Shown in pieces: positions 1 through 9,437 of a stretch of 33,479 nucleotides of DNA; positions within the stretch are counted from its first letter, which is position 1, and the number at the start of each line of letters is the position of its first letter. The stretch lies in assembly GCA_030835925.1 (NCBI GenBank), contig JAURQW010000016.1, forward strand, positions 68,731-102,209, written 5' to 3'. A model generated the notes under the pieces. The model ran no database searches. It worked only from the letters and a program-made list of their open reading frames with translations, and was not told the origin of the DNA. A program made the translations under genes and the position numbers. The stretch is from Gammaproteobacteria bacterium. Lineage in GTDB: Bacteria > Pseudomonadota > Gammaproteobacteria > GCA-002705445 > GCA-002716945.

Positions 1-48
1 AATCCTGTATGTGAAATTGAGGATATCACTATAAGTTTATTAGATTGA
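1..48 (+). CDS. possible C-terminal end of a gene entering from the left
   Basis: Frame 1 of the plus strand is open from the window edge and reads ...EIEDITISLLD before a TGA at 46-48. It would converge on lpxC, with six bases between the two stops. Fifteen codons are too few to identify a family, and an open stretch this short can occur by chance. Confidence 0.25.
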   Translation, partial: NPVCEIEDITISLLD

Positions 49-54
49 TGCGGA

Positions 55-969
55 CTAATCTGTTATGACTGGTTCAGGTGTACTGTAAAATATAGGAGAT
101 TCTGAATCGTTTTCAATCGTAACTTCTTCCCAAGCATGAACATTATTTATAAGTTCTCTAAGCAATAGATTATTAAGATGATGACCTGATTTATAAGCCG
201 AAAAAGAACCTATTAAACCATGTCCTAATAAATATAAATCACCAATAGCATCAAGAATTTTATGTTTTACAAATTCATCTTGAAATCTAACACCTTCTTC
301 ATTAACAACTTTATAATCATCTATAACAATTGCATTATTAACACTACCGCCTAATGCAAGATTATTTTTTCTTAATAACTCTATATCTTTGGCAAAACCA
401 AATGTTCTGGCTCTGCTAACTTGGCTTAAATATGAAACTGAAGAGAAATCTATTTCAGATGATTGAGATGTTTCGCTAAAAGCAGGATGATCAAAATCTA
501 TAGTGAATGCTACCTTAAATCCATCGAAAGGTTCAATTTTTGCCCACTTTTCGTCTTGTTTAACCTCAATTGTTTTTTTAATTTTAATAAACCTTTTTGC
601 TTCTGATTGTTCTTGGATGCCCGCGGACTGAATCATAAACACAAAAGGTCTGGCGCTTCCATCCATTATAGGAACCTCAGGACCATCTAACTCAACAATA
701 GCATTATCAATTCCAATTCCTGCTAGTGCAGAGAGTAAATGCTCTACGGTTGAAATTTTTATCTCATTGTTAGATAGACTTGTGGATAGTCTCGTATCAA
801 AGACATTTTCCAAAGATGCTTTTATAGATGCTGATTCAATATCAGTTCTTTTAAAGACAATACCAGAATTACTAGGCGCAGGCTTCAAAGTTAAAGATAT
901 TTTTTTGCCAGTATGAAGCCCTACTCCAGAAGCTCGTATTTTACTTGATAATGTTCTTTGTTTAAGCAT
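55..969 (-). CDS. lpxC: UDP-3-O-acyl-N-acetylglucosamine deacetylase LpxC
   Basis: LpxC is the zinc-dependent deacetylase that commits UDP-3-O-acyl-GlcNAc to lipid A synthesis in the cytoplasm. The protein has 304 residues, the normal length. The zinc ligands are visible: His77 in the VEHLLSAL motif, and His236 and Asp240 in HKILDAIGD. His263 in SGHH corresponds to the catalytic His265 of E. coli, and Glu76 to its catalytic Glu78. It is the last gene of the dcw operon, but it follows ftsA directly after a 97-bp gap, where most proteobacteria have ftsZ. That gap carries a possible private promoter. The gene shows that the organism makes lipid A and so has an outer membrane. Confidence 0.96.
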   Translation of the reverse strand: MLKQRTLSSKIRASGVGLHTGKKISLTLKPAPSNSGIVFKRTDIESASIKASLENVFDTRLSTSLSNNEIKISTVEHLLSALAGIGIDNAIVELDGPEVPIMDGSARPFVFMIQSAGIQEQSEAKRFIKIKKTIEVKQDEKWAKIEPFDGFKVAFTIDFDHPAFSETSQSSEIDFSSVSYLSQVSRARTFGFAKDIELLRKNNLALGGSVNNAIVIDDYKVVNEEGVRFQDEFVKHKILDAIGDLYLLGHGLIGSFSAYKSGHHLNNLLLRELINNVHAWEEVTIENDSESPIFYSTPEPVITD

Positions 970-981
970 AAGTTATTTTAA

Positions 982-1009
982 ATTTTATATGAATATTCTT
1001 CATTTTCAA
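982..1009 (-). promoter_or_regulatory. possible lpxC promoter in the ftsA-lpxC gap
   Basis: On the minus strand TTGAAA (1009-1004) is followed after 16 bp by TAAAAT (987-982). The predicted start would lie only about 6 nt before the lpxC ATG, giving a near-leaderless message. In such AT-rich DNA a match like this is weak evidence. Confidence 0.3.
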
Positions 1010-1047
1010 GTCTTTATAGAGGTTTTATATTTAAAATGATCATATAC

Positions 1048-1070
1048 TTAAGACAAATATTATGTCTTAA
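1048..1070 (-). other. hairpin overlapping the ftsA stop codon
   Basis: TTAAGACA (1048-1055) and TGTCTTAA (1063-1070) form a perfect 8-bp inverted repeat with a 7-nt loop. The ftsA stop codon (1067-1069) lies inside one arm. On the minus strand no clean U-run follows, so this is at best a weak terminator or an RNA-processing hairpin between ftsA and lpxC. Confidence 0.35.
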
Positions 1071-2314
1071 AGTTCTTTTTGAAAATATTTAGAAAATTTA
1101 TTCCATATCTTTGAAAAATTTGTAATTAGCGCATTTTCAGAGTTCTGGCGATGAGGCATGTCTTTCAGCTGTTCTTCTCTATAAAGTAGAAGTCCAACAG
1201 CTGTTGAGAATCTTGTTTGACCATTAAAATTTGTAATTCCTGGTATAGGTTTGGGGCTGCCTATTCTAGCTGACATCGAGAATATTTCCTCAGCATATGT
1301 ATCTAGACCTTCAATTTTAGATCCCCCGCCTGTAAATACTATTCCTGCTCTAATTTTTGAGGTATATCCACTTGAGCTAATTTCATTCTGAATATCTTTG
1401 AATATCTCATCAATCCTACATTTTATGATATGAGTTAAAACAGATTTCTTAACTTCTGTATCAGGTTTATCAGATACTGATGGTACAGGAATTATGACTT
1501 CATCAGCATTTAATTCAGGAACTAAACTACCATATTTCTCTTTAATCTCCTCAGACGCCTCTAAAGAGGTGCAAAGCCCTATTCGTATATCATTAGTTAC
1601 GTTTTGACCTGCAACAGGTATTACAGCTGTATGCTTTATATCACCATCTGTAAATATTGCAATATCAGTTGTTCCCCCGCCAATATCAACAAGACAAACA
1701 CCTAAAGATTTTTCTTCAGGAGTCAAAACTGAGTAACTTGAAGCAACTGGCTGAAGAACAAACTCATCAACATCAAGAAAACTGTTTTCAATACATTTAT
1801 TTAGATTTTTTTTAGCAGTTGTAGAGCAAGTTATTATATGAACATTTGCTTCTAATCTTTTACCCGCCATTCCAAGTGGCTCTTTAATACCCATTTGCCC
1901 ATCAATAGTATAGTACTGAGGTATACGATGAAGAATTTCTTGATCAGCAGGGATGCTAATATCGCTGGCACTAGTAATAACATTTTCTTTATCTTCTTCT
2001 GTGACCTCATCATTCAGAATTGTAATAGAAGCATTACCATTGTAACTTTGAATATGATTGCCAGCTATGCCTGTAGTAACTGATGTGAATTTACAGTTTG
2101 TCATCGCTCTAGCTTGATCTTTAGCTTTACGTATACTACTAACTGTAGCATCAATCTCTGATATCACGCCTTTATTAAGGCCTCTGCATGCTTCTTGACC
2201 TACACCGACTATCCTTAGATTGCCATCTTCATCATAATCTGCGACTAAACATAATACTTTGGTTGTTCCTATATCAAGAGCTACAATAAATTCAACTTTA
2301 GAGTTTTTGGTCAT
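1067..2314 (-). CDS. ftsA: cell division protein FtsA
   Basis: FtsA is the actin-like ATPase that tethers FtsZ filaments to the inner membrane and recruits later divisome proteins. The 415-residue protein shows the actin-fold phosphate motifs LDIGTTKV (about 13-20) and DIGGGTTD (210-217), and a late GGGSKIEGL adenosine motif. The last 20 or so residues (TNFSKIWNKFSKYFQ region) look like the amphipathic membrane-targeting helix typical of FtsA. It lies 18 bp after ftsQ in the usual order. Its normal downstream partner ftsZ is absent here and lies about 12 kb upstream in the same operon, between ftsL and ftsI. Confidence 0.96.
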   Translation of the reverse strand: MTKNSKVEFIVALDIGTTKVLCLVADYDEDGNLRIVGVGQEACRGLNKGVISEIDATVSSIRKAKDQARAMTNCKFTSVTTGIAGNHIQSYNGNASITILNDEVTEEDKENVITSASDISIPADQEILHRIPQYYTIDGQMGIKEPLGMAGKRLEANVHIITCSTTAKKNLNKCIENSFLDVDEFVLQPVASSYSVLTPEEKSLGVCLVDIGGGTTDIAIFTDGDIKHTAVIPVAGQNVTNDIRIGLCTSLEASEEIKEKYGSLVPELNADEVIIPVPSVSDKPDTEVKKSVLTHIIKCRIDEIFKDIQNEISSSGYTSKIRAGIVFTGGGSKIEGLDTYAEEIFSMSARIGSPKPIPGITNFNGQTRFSTAVGLLLYREEQLKDMPHRQNSENALITNFSKIWNKFSKYFQKEL

Positions 2315-2332
2315 GGTTTATAATATCATTAT

Positions 2333-2995
2333 TTACTGTACAGCAAAACCTGTAGGGTATCTTAAATCAATATTCTTTGGATCAAAGTTATTTTTTATAT
2401 TCGACGAAAATTGATCGTAGATAGCTGTAAATTCGGTTAACTTTCTTTCTACGACATCATGGTTCACTGTAAAATTATATTTATCAGTTTTAATTATTAA
2501 CAGGTCTAGATCTCGATGAATTGCGACTACATTCAGACTTATGTTGGAGAATATATCTTGAATATCTTGATATAAATTATGCGCTTCATTAGAACTACTA
2601 ACATTGCTACTCAATTTGAGTATTTTTTTTATAGGATAGCTTAGAGGCGTCATTTTATTACCATTTTTATCAATATATACTTTATCATTCCATAGATATA
2701 CAGGAGAAAACTCAATTAGTCTGACCACTAATACATCAGGCTTTCTAATTATAACTTGAGCAGTATCTAACCATGGATCTTCCTCTAATTCTTCCTTTAT
2801 ATCAGTAAGACTGACTTGATATAATTTTTCGCCTATGAGTTTATTCAATATGTTTGATATTTTTTTGTTGTTGGCATGGTTTAAGTTACCTATCATAACT
2901 ATCTCTTTTACTTTTTGATCATTGAAAAATGAATCATAAGAAACTAGTATAAAAACTACCATTAGCGAGAAGATTAATAATATAATATTTTTCAT
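2333..2995 (-). CDS. ftsQ: cell division protein FtsQ
   Basis: FtsQ is the bitopic inner-membrane protein that links the early divisome to FtsB, FtsL, FtsW and FtsI. It has 220 residues, slightly short. The N-terminus goes almost straight into a hydrophobic segment (about residues 3-20), so the cytoplasmic tail is minimal. A POTRA-like region follows (about 28-95, with VKEIVMIGN and EDPWLDTAQVIIRKPDVLVV). The rest is a beta domain ending near DLRYPTGFAV, a typical FtsQ C-terminal motif. The gene starts one base after the ddl stop. Assignment rests on this architecture and on its place between ddl and ftsA, because FtsQ sequences diverge quickly. Confidence 0.92.
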   Translation of the reverse strand: MKNIILLIFSLMVVFILVSYDSFFNDQKVKEIVMIGNLNHANNKKISNILNKLIGEKLYQVSLTDIKEELEEDPWLDTAQVIIRKPDVLVVRLIEFSPVYLWNDKVYIDKNGNKMTPLSYPIKKILKLSSNVSSSNEAHNLYQDIQDIFSNISLNVVAIHRDLDLLIIKTDKYNFTVNHDVVERKLTEFTAIYDQFSSNIKNNFDPKNIDLRYPTGFAVQ

Positions 2996-2996
2996 A

Positions 2997-3938
2997 CTAA
3001 TTTTCTAAAAGCAGCTTAATTAAATCAATATAGTTTAATCCAGAATGTTTTGCTGACATTGGTACTAGGCTATGACTAGTCATGCCAGGAATAGAATTAA
3101 TCTCAATTAAATTTATTTCAAAATCACGATTCATAAAAAAATCAATACGTCCCCAGGTAGAACAACCTAATAATGCAAAAGCATCGAGAGCGGTATTATT
3201 TATTTTTTCTTGGGCTGATGCAGGGAACTTTGGAAAAGTAAAAGAAGTATTATTATCAATATATTTAGCATTATAATTATAAAATTCTCTTTCAGTATCT
3301 ATCTTAATTATGGGGTATACTTTATTTGATATAATTGGTGCAGTATACTCTGCATGGTCAATATACTGCTCAATGAAATAATCATGTGGCGCAATATCAT
3401 CAACCATATACTCACATAGTCTTTTATAAGATAAATCACTATCAGTTGTCATAAAATCTTGTAAATTTAATATTTTAATTCCAACACTTGATCCAGATTT
3501 CATTGGTTTAAGCACAATCTTATCACTGAAATTATTGACAGTGACATGTTCAAACATATCAGGTTTCACTATATGGTATTTAGGGGTTAAGAAGTTATTA
3601 GAAGCCCATAAATCTTTAGTTAAAATTTTGTTAAATGATTTATATGATGATTCTGAGTCAGAGCCAATAAACTGGACTGGCAACTTCTCTAGATATTTTT
3701 GTACATGACCATCTTCACCACCAACACCATGCATTAGATTGAATACAAGATCAACTTTGTTTTTAATGATAAATTTTTCTAAGATTTCAGGATTATCTCG
3801 ATCAAAATCAAATAAACAAACATTTAGACCATCTTCTAGCAAGGCCTCATAAACAGATTTTCCACTATCTAGAGAAATGTCCCTTTCATCTGACCAGCCA
3901 CCATATAAAATTGCTATTTTTTTATCATGAATATCCAT
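2997..3938 (-). CDS. ddl: D-alanine--D-alanine ligase
   Basis: Ddl joins two D-alanines using ATP, making the dipeptide that MurF adds to the peptidoglycan precursor. The 313-residue protein has the ATP-grasp layout: an N-terminal GGWSDERDISLDSG motif, LMHGVGGEDG (about 67-76), a central lysine-rich ATP-binding KPMKSGSSVGI, and the metal-binding EINSIPGMTSHSLVP near the C-terminus. Length and motifs fit the short DdlB type found in dcw clusters. It lies 6 bp after murB and 1 bp before ftsQ, so it is probably cotranscribed with both. Confidence 0.96.
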   Translation of the reverse strand: MDIHDKKIAILYGGWSDERDISLDSGKSVYEALLEDGLNVCLFDFDRDNPEILEKFIIKNKVDLVFNLMHGVGGEDGHVQKYLEKLPVQFIGSDSESSYKSFNKILTKDLWASNNFLTPKYHIVKPDMFEHVTVNNFSDKIVLKPMKSGSSVGIKILNLQDFMTTDSDLSYKRLCEYMVDDIAPHDYFIEQYIDHAEYTAPIISNKVYPIIKIDTEREFYNYNAKYIDNNTSFTFPKFPASAQEKINNTALDAFALLGCSTWGRIDFFMNRDFEINLIEINSIPGMTSHSLVPMSAKHSGLNYIDLIKLLLEN

Positions 3939-3944
3939 AAGATC

Positions 3945-4796
3945 TCAGTATATACAAATTTCTCTGTCAAGAGTTATGTTGTATTTAGTTTTAATTTTAT
4001 CTTGTATAAATGATATTAATTCCTCAAGATCATGACAAGTTCCTGTGCCATCATTTATTAAGTAATTACAATGTTTCCTAGAGACATATATGCCGCCAAC
4101 TCTCTCTTTTGATAGGTCAGCAGATTCTATCAGAGAGCTTGCAGCTAATTTACTAGAAGGATTCTTGAATATACACCCGGACGACCATTGTCTTATAGGT
4201 TGAGAACTAGATCTTTGTAATGAATATTTTGATAAAAGGAGTTTATTGAATTTAAGCTCTTTATTAATATTAAGTGTTGCGTTTAAAAATATTTTGATTT
4301 TAGACCTGTCAACATATCTGTAAGATGTTTTAATGTTATTATTTTTATAGACCTTTATTGCGCCATCATGAAGAATGCATCTCACAGAATCTATATGATT
4401 CCAAATCTCGTCTCCAAAAGCTCCGGCATTCATAGCTATAGCTCCACCAAGCGAACCTGGAATACCATGCAAAAACTCAAACCCAGGTATCTTATTTTTG
4501 AAACAGAATTTTGAAAACCTTGCACAGGAAATACTAGCAAAACTAGTTATTTGGAGGTCATCAATACGTCTTATAGGTCTTCTAAAGTGTTTCAAAGATA
4601 TAATACTATTTTTATATCCACTATCTTTAAATGCTATATTCGAACCTTTACCTAAAATAATAGTTTTGTGTAACGAAATTTTACTTTTCAAATGCTCTAG
4701 ATCTTCTAGAGTTTCAGGAAAATATATTTTTGATGATCTTCCACCTATCCTAATGGTTGTAAATTTTTTAAGAGAAACTTTATCTATAATATCCAT
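3945..4796 (-). CDS. murB: UDP-N-acetylenolpyruvoylglucosamine reductase MurB
   Basis: MurB is the FAD enzyme that reduces enolpyruvyl-UDP-GlcNAc to UDP-MurNAc with NADPH. It has 283 residues, so it is a short type II form. FAD-binding motifs ILGKGSNIAF (about 47-56) and GIPGSLGGAIAMNAGAFG (111-128) are intact. The expected catalytic Arg160 (SYRYVD) and Glu279 (LDREI) are present. In the SSGCIFKNP motif the position usually held by the catalytic serine (GSxFKNP) is Cys208, though Ser205 and Ser206 lie just before it. The gene follows murG after 2 bp. murC, which normally stands between or beside these genes, is missing. Confidence 0.94.
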   Translation of the reverse strand: MDIIDKVSLKKFTTIRIGGRSSKIYFPETLEDLEHLKSKISLHKTIILGKGSNIAFKDSGYKNSIISLKHFRRPIRRIDDLQITSFASISCARFSKFCFKNKIPGFEFLHGIPGSLGGAIAMNAGAFGDEIWNHIDSVRCILHDGAIKVYKNNNIKTSYRYVDRSKIKIFLNATLNINKELKFNKLLLSKYSLQRSSSQPIRQWSSGCIFKNPSSKLAASSLIESADLSKERVGGIYVSRKHCNYLINDGTGTCHDLEELISFIQDKIKTKYNITLDREICIY

Positions 4797-4798
4797 AC

Positions 4799-5872
4799 TT
4801 ATTTAATATAGTTTATTGAATCATTTACAATTTTATCAGTTGTATCATCAGGGAATATATTTTGTATATTCTTGGCCAAAGTATATATTTTTTTTGAATC
4901 ATTTAATAAAATATTTATGATAGAAACAAAGTTTTCAACAAAATCATCCGACTCCTCAAGCATAATAGCAGAAGAGTTTTTTGCTAAATAGTTAGCATTT
5001 AACACCTGATGGTTATCTGTTGCATATGGGAATGGTACCAGCAGTGAAGCTCTACCAATTATTGATAACTCAGCTATTGAGGTTGAACCTGCTCTGCAAA
5101 CAACTAAATCAGACCATTCATATAATGAGCCTATATCATCAGAGTATGATATAACATCTGCATTTATCTGATATAAACTATATTTATCCATAACAGTCTT
5201 GCAATCCTTCTGACCTGTAATATGTTTTATAGAAATATTTTTATTATAAAAGTGTGAAAAAGCGAAAGGCATAGTTTTGTTGAGAAACATGGATCCTTGG
5301 CTTCCACCCATTACCATAATATTAATTGAAGATTTATTATTTTTATATTTATGTTCGGGATTAGTGAGCTTAGTAAAAGATTCTCGCACAGGATTTCCTG
5401 TATAAATGATTTTCTTATTATTTTTATTAAAACTTAATGGAAACGTCTCATATATTCGTTTTGCAAAGTAATAATTAATCTTATTTGCAGTTCCAACTAT
5501 TGCATTCTGTTCATGTATAATAACAGGTATTGACATTATGTAACCAACAAAGGAAGGCGCAACGCTTACAAATCCACCAAAACCAAAGATCATGTTTGGC
5601 TTATATTTTTTAAATATCAAAACTGACTGGATAATTGATTGCATGAATGAAATTAATGAAATTATTTTTTTAGTTAAAGTCTTTCCTCTAATACCTCGAG
5701 AGTTTATCTTTTTCATTATTATATTAGGTTCTAAAACAATTTTATCTTCTAAACCATTTGGTGTTCCAATCCATAAAATCTTATAATCTTGAGAAATATA
5801 TTTTTTTGCTATGGAAAGCGCCGGATAGATATGCCCACCTGTTCCACTTGCTAATATTACTATAGTTTTCAT
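4799..5872 (-). CDS. murG: lipid II synthase MurG
   Basis: MurG is the family 28 glycosyltransferase that adds GlcNAc from UDP-GlcNAc to lipid I on the cytoplasmic face of the inner membrane. The 357-residue protein shows the N-terminal glycine-rich SGTGGHIYPAL motif (residues 9-19), FGFGGFVSVAPSF, HEQNAIVGTAN, and the second-domain motifs MGGSQGSMFLN and CRAGSTSIAEL with PFPYATDNHQ. All belong to the donor or acceptor site of MurG. It begins 2 bp after ftsW and ends 2 bp before murB, inside the single dcw operon. Confidence 0.97.
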   Translation of the reverse strand: MKTIVILASGTGGHIYPALSIAKKYISQDYKILWIGTPNGLEDKIVLEPNIIMKKINSRGIRGKTLTKKIISLISFMQSIIQSVLIFKKYKPNMIFGFGGFVSVAPSFVGYIMSIPVIIHEQNAIVGTANKINYYFAKRIYETFPLSFNKNNKKIIYTGNPVRESFTKLTNPEHKYKNNKSSINIMVMGGSQGSMFLNKTMPFAFSHFYNKNISIKHITGQKDCKTVMDKYSLYQINADVISYSDDIGSLYEWSDLVVCRAGSTSIAELSIIGRASLLVPFPYATDNHQVLNANYLAKNSSAIMLEESDDFVENFVSIINILLNDSKKIYTLAKNIQNIFPDDTTDKIVNDSINYIK

Positions 5873-5874
5873 AA

Positions 5875-7029
5875 TTAGTATTCCCTCAGGACAGCTTGAC
5901 TTATTTTCTGTCTATTTTCTATCTGAATACGTATTAATAAACCAAAAAAGATGAACATTATTAACAGATTTGTTCCACCATAGCTAATGAAAGGCAAACC
6001 CATCCCTTTTGTGGGAGCTAGCCCAATATTTACTAAAATATGAATCAATGCTTGGAATGTAATGAAAAAACCAATCGTATATGATAAATATGAAGCAAAT
6101 TTAAGATTATTTTTAGATGATATTATAGCTAATCTAATAATTCTAAAAAAGATAATAACAAATAGCAAAATAATAATTAAAGAAAAGATAAGACCTAATT
6201 CTTCTGCTATAAGTGCAAATATAAAATCATTATAAGACTCTGGTAAATAGTTTAGTTTTTGAACACTTGATCCTAACCCTAAACCAAAAATACCTCCTTT
6301 CCCAAAAGCTAAAAGTGAGGCGATCAACTGATAGCCGCTACCTGATGGATCATCCCATGGATTAAAAAAAGAAAGAACCCTTCTTAGTCTATATGGTTGA
6401 TATAAAATAAGTGGTACTGCAGCAACAAGAACAAGAACAAAGTATGATAAAAGTTTTTTCAAATCTAAACCAGAGATTAACATCAATGAAAAGAAAGTAG
6501 AAACCAAAAGAACAGTACTGCCAAAATCCTTTTGCAGAAGAACAATCATAGACAAAATAATGATCATAAAAAGACATTTATTAAAAACTTTATTTACATC
6601 TGATCTACTTATAAAACTACATACCCAAAACATTATAAATAATCTTGATACTTCAGATACTTGAACAGTCATAAAACCCAAATCTAGCCATCTTCTTGCT
6701 CCATTAACTTCTTTACCAAGACCGGGTATAAATATTATTACAGATATAATCAAAGATAAAAGTAAAAATATTTTACTATAGTCATTATAAAAACTCAGTT
6801 TAATTCTTGATATTGTAAATGATAGCGTTATGCCCATAATTAGATATATAGAATGTTTTATAATAAAATAAAATGAGTTACCTCTTGTTTGATACGCATG
6901 ATCTAATGTTGCAGATGTAATCATGATAAAACCAATAGCAGTAAGAGCAAATAGACATACAACTAAGGTATGATCAATACCTTGGCTGTCACTCAATAGA
7001 ATATTTTTTCTTAAAAATTCAGTTAACAT
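5875..7029 (-). CDS. ftsW: peptidoglycan glycosyltransferase FtsW
   Basis: FtsW is the SEDS-family polytopic glycosyltransferase that polymerises lipid II at the septum together with FtsI. The reading frame is open further upstream to 7143, but I place the start at the ATG at 7029 (MLTEFLRKN...). This gives a normal 384-residue protein and an 11-bp overlap with the murD stop; the longer form would overlap murD by 125 bp with a non-FtsW-like tail. About ten membrane segments are visible. The family motifs ARRWLDLGF, VLLQKDFGST and GLPFISYGGTNL are present. Confidence 0.95.
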   Translation of the reverse strand: MLTEFLRKNILLSDSQGIDHTLVVCLFALTAIGFIMITSATLDHAYQTRGNSFYFIIKHSIYLIMGITLSFTISRIKLSFYNDYSKIFLLLSLIISVIIFIPGLGKEVNGARRWLDLGFMTVQVSEVSRLFIMFWVCSFISRSDVNKVFNKCLFMIIILSMIVLLQKDFGSTVLLVSTFFSLMLISGLDLKKLLSYFVLVLVAAVPLILYQPYRLRRVLSFFNPWDDPSGSGYQLIASLLAFGKGGIFGLGLGSSVQKLNYLPESYNDFIFALIAEELGLIFSLIIILLFVIIFFRIIRLAIISSKNNLKFASYLSYTIGFFITFQALIHILVNIGLAPTKGMGLPFISYGGTNLLIMFIFFGLLIRIQIENRQKISQAVLREY

Positions 7030-8332
7030 ATTTATCAATTGCTTGTTTGAAAGCGTTGCCTCTTTCTTCAAAGTTATTAAACATGTCGAAACTTGGACTG
7101 GCAGGTGATAATAATATTTTACTACCATCACCTGCATGATCATTTGCTATCATTACTGCATCATCCATAGAATTAGCATTAATTATTTTAGTATTAATAT
7201 TTAGTTGATGATATATATATTTTTTATTCTCTCCAATAAATATCAATAATTTTACTTTCTGATTAATTAAGGGTGATAGTGGTTTATAATTAATATCTTT
7301 TTTTGCACCACCCATTATTAGGATGACATTATTATCCAAATATTCTAATGCTACTTTTGTGGATGCAGAATTAGTAGACTTTGAATCATTATACCAATCT
7401 ATATTTTTATAACTATGGACTAATTCAATTCTATGCGGCAAGTGACTATAGCTTATTAGCGATCTCAAACATTCTATAATATCTATATTTAATAGTTCAA
7501 CCACAGAACAAACGCCCACTATATTTTCTAGATTATGGGTACCTCTGTATAGTAAATTAAACTTTTTATTGAAATATAGTGTTGATGAGTCATATGAAAC
7601 CTGATTGATGACTTTATTGTTTATTAAAACATTAGTATCAGTTAATCCGTATACATATTTATCTTCTATTCCTATCTTGTTTTTATAGGCCTCCAACAAA
7701 GATTTATTTATTATTGAAAAATTGGATGATTTAAATATTTTCAATTTGATGTCCAAATAATAAAACATACTTTCATGTCGTTCTAGGTGGTCTTGATCTA
7801 TATTTGCAAAAAGGCTTATATAAGAATTAAAGTCACACATATATTCCAATTGATAACTTGATAACTCCAATATTATGTAGTCATATAAATCTGTATTTAC
7901 ACTTAGAGGAGAAATCCCGTTATTCCCACAAGCTATAGCCTTTCGGCCTGAACAGCATAATACATGTTCTATCATTGAGACAATTGTCGTTTTGCCATTT
8001 GTACCAGTAACAGAAATAATGGGTTTATTACAATATTTTTTAAAAATATCAATATCTGTTAACTGTCGTATGCCCCTAGTTGCAGACTCCTTCAAAATTT
8101 CATGATTTTTATCAAACCCAGGACTGATGACTACCTCATCAATTTGATCAAAAATACTATCATCATATTTTTGCAGATATAATATATTTGCATTATATGT
8201 CGATATTGGTTGGTCAATATTTGATGCAGGTCTAGTATCAAAAATTCTGAATTCTATATCATTCTGTATAAAATAGTTTGCACAAGAAGAACCAGTAACA
8301 CCAAGTCCTAATATTAATTTAATTCCACTCAT
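7019..8332 (-). CDS. murD: UDP-MurNAc-L-Ala--D-Glu ligase MurD
   Basis: MurD adds D-glutamate to UDP-MurNAc-L-Ala with ATP in the cytoplasm. The 437-residue protein has the Rossmann-like N-terminal motif LGLGVTGSSCANYF of MurD, the P-loop GTNGKTT (110-116), NIDQDHLERH, and the late DWYNDSKSTNSAS and VILIMGGAKKD motifs. I checked whether it might be the missing MurC. The N-terminal domain and the DSKSTN motif are MurD-type, so it is not. It begins 1 bp after mraY and overlaps ftsW by 11 bp. Confidence 0.96.
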   Translation of the reverse strand: MSGIKLILGLGVTGSSCANYFIQNDIEFRIFDTRPASNIDQPISTYNANILYLQKYDDSIFDQIDEVVISPGFDKNHEILKESATRGIRQLTDIDIFKKYCNKPIISVTGTNGKTTIVSMIEHVLCCSGRKAIACGNNGISPLSVNTDLYDYIILELSSYQLEYMCDFNSYISLFANIDQDHLERHESMFYYLDIKLKIFKSSNFSIINKSLLEAYKNKIGIEDKYVYGLTDTNVLINNKVINQVSYDSSTLYFNKKFNLLYRGTHNLENIVGVCSVVELLNIDIIECLRSLISYSHLPHRIELVHSYKNIDWYNDSKSTNSASTKVALEYLDNNVILIMGGAKKDINYKPLSPLINQKVKLLIFIGENKKYIYHQLNINTKIINANSMDDAVMIANDHAGDGSKILLSPASPSFDMFNNFEERGNAFKQAIDKYVN

Positions 8333-8333
8333 T

Positions 8334-9419
8334 CTATCTAATTTTTAATGAAGCAAGTGCAATTAAAACAAGAATAAAAGTTATAATCCAAAACCGAACT
8401 ATAATCTTAGGTTCTGGCCAACCTTTTTCTTCAAAATGATGATGTATTGGTGACATCAAAAATATTCTTTTTTTATATAATTTATAATATGACACTTGCA
8501 TAATTACTGATAAGGCTTCGACGACAAATACACCACCCATTATTGCATATACTATTTCTAGTCTTAATATGACTGCTATACTCGCTAAAGCAGCGCCTAA
8601 AGACAAAGAACCAACATCCCCCATAAATATTTCAGCTGGATAAGAATTATACCAAAGAAATCCGAGGCCTGAACCAACAACAGCGCTTGCAAATATAGCT
8701 ACTTCGGACACTTCTGGAAGATAAGGTATTAATAAATAATTAGCTATATTAAAATTGCTCTCAACATAAGCAAATACAACAAATGCCGCTGCTATCAAAA
8801 TACATGGTAGTATTGCTAAACCATCTAGGCCATCAGTGAGGTTTACTGCATTACTTGACCCTGTAATCACAAAAATAACCCATGGTATGAAGAATATACC
8901 CAGGTATAAAGCGAAATCTTTAAAGAACGGAGCAGTTAGCATTATCTCCATTTCATTCGAAGAGGTGAAGAATATATATGAGGCAACAGCTCCTGAAAAA
9001 ACTATTTGATAAAATAATTTAGTTTTTCCTTTGATACCATCACTAGATGATAGTATGAACTTTTTATAATCATCATAAAATCCAATCCCACCGAATGACA
9101 AGATAACGAATAATAATATCCAAATGTTCTTATTGAGAATATCAGACCATAATAGAGTACTTAAAACTATTGATATAATTATAATAATGCCACCCATAGA
9201 GGGTATATCTGCCTTATTAGTAATATGTGACTTAGGACCATCAGCTCTTATACTTTGATAAAGTTTTTTATCTATAAGTTTTTTTATAATAATAGGTCCT
9301 ATTATCAAAGAAATTGAAAGAGCAGTTAGTGCAGATAATATAATCCTTAGAGTTAGGTACCTAAAGAGATCAAATCCAGAGTAAAATTGAGTAAGGTATT
9401 CAAAAAAATAATAAAGCAT
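8334..9419 (-). CDS. mraY: phospho-MurNAc-pentapeptide transferase MraY
   Basis: MraY transfers phospho-MurNAc-pentapeptide from UDP to undecaprenyl phosphate, forming lipid I in the inner membrane. It has 361 residues and about ten transmembrane helices, the usual size. Conserved cytoplasmic-loop residues are all in place: Asp116-Asp117 (FYDDYKK), NLTDGLDGLA (193-202), the AEIFMGDVGSLSLG motif and the SPIHHHFEEKGW histidine motif near the C-terminus. It lies 18 bp after murF and 1 bp before murD. Confidence 0.97.
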   Translation of the reverse strand: MLYYFFEYLTQFYSGFDLFRYLTLRIILSALTALSISLIIGPIIIKKLIDKKLYQSIRADGPKSHITNKADIPSMGGIIIIISIVLSTLLWSDILNKNIWILLFVILSFGGIGFYDDYKKFILSSSDGIKGKTKLFYQIVFSGAVASYIFFTSSNEMEIMLTAPFFKDFALYLGIFFIPWVIFVITGSSNAVNLTDGLDGLAILPCILIAAAFVVFAYVESNFNIANYLLIPYLPEVSEVAIFASAVVGSGLGFLWYNSYPAEIFMGDVGSLSLGAALASIAVILRLEIVYAIMGGVFVVEALSVIMQVSYYKLYKKRIFLMSPIHHHFEEKGWPEPKIIVRFWIITFILVLIALASLKIR

Positions 9420-9437
9420 ATAATTATTGTAGTATTT

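Noticed and set aside
7030-7143. N-terminal extension of FtsW
   Set aside because: It would overlap murD by 125 bp and adds residues without FtsW character. The ATG at 7029 gives a normal length.
7019-8332. MurD considered as the missing MurC
   Set aside because: The GLGVTGSSCA N-terminal loop and the DWYNDSKSTN motif are MurD-type, so murC is truly absent from the window.
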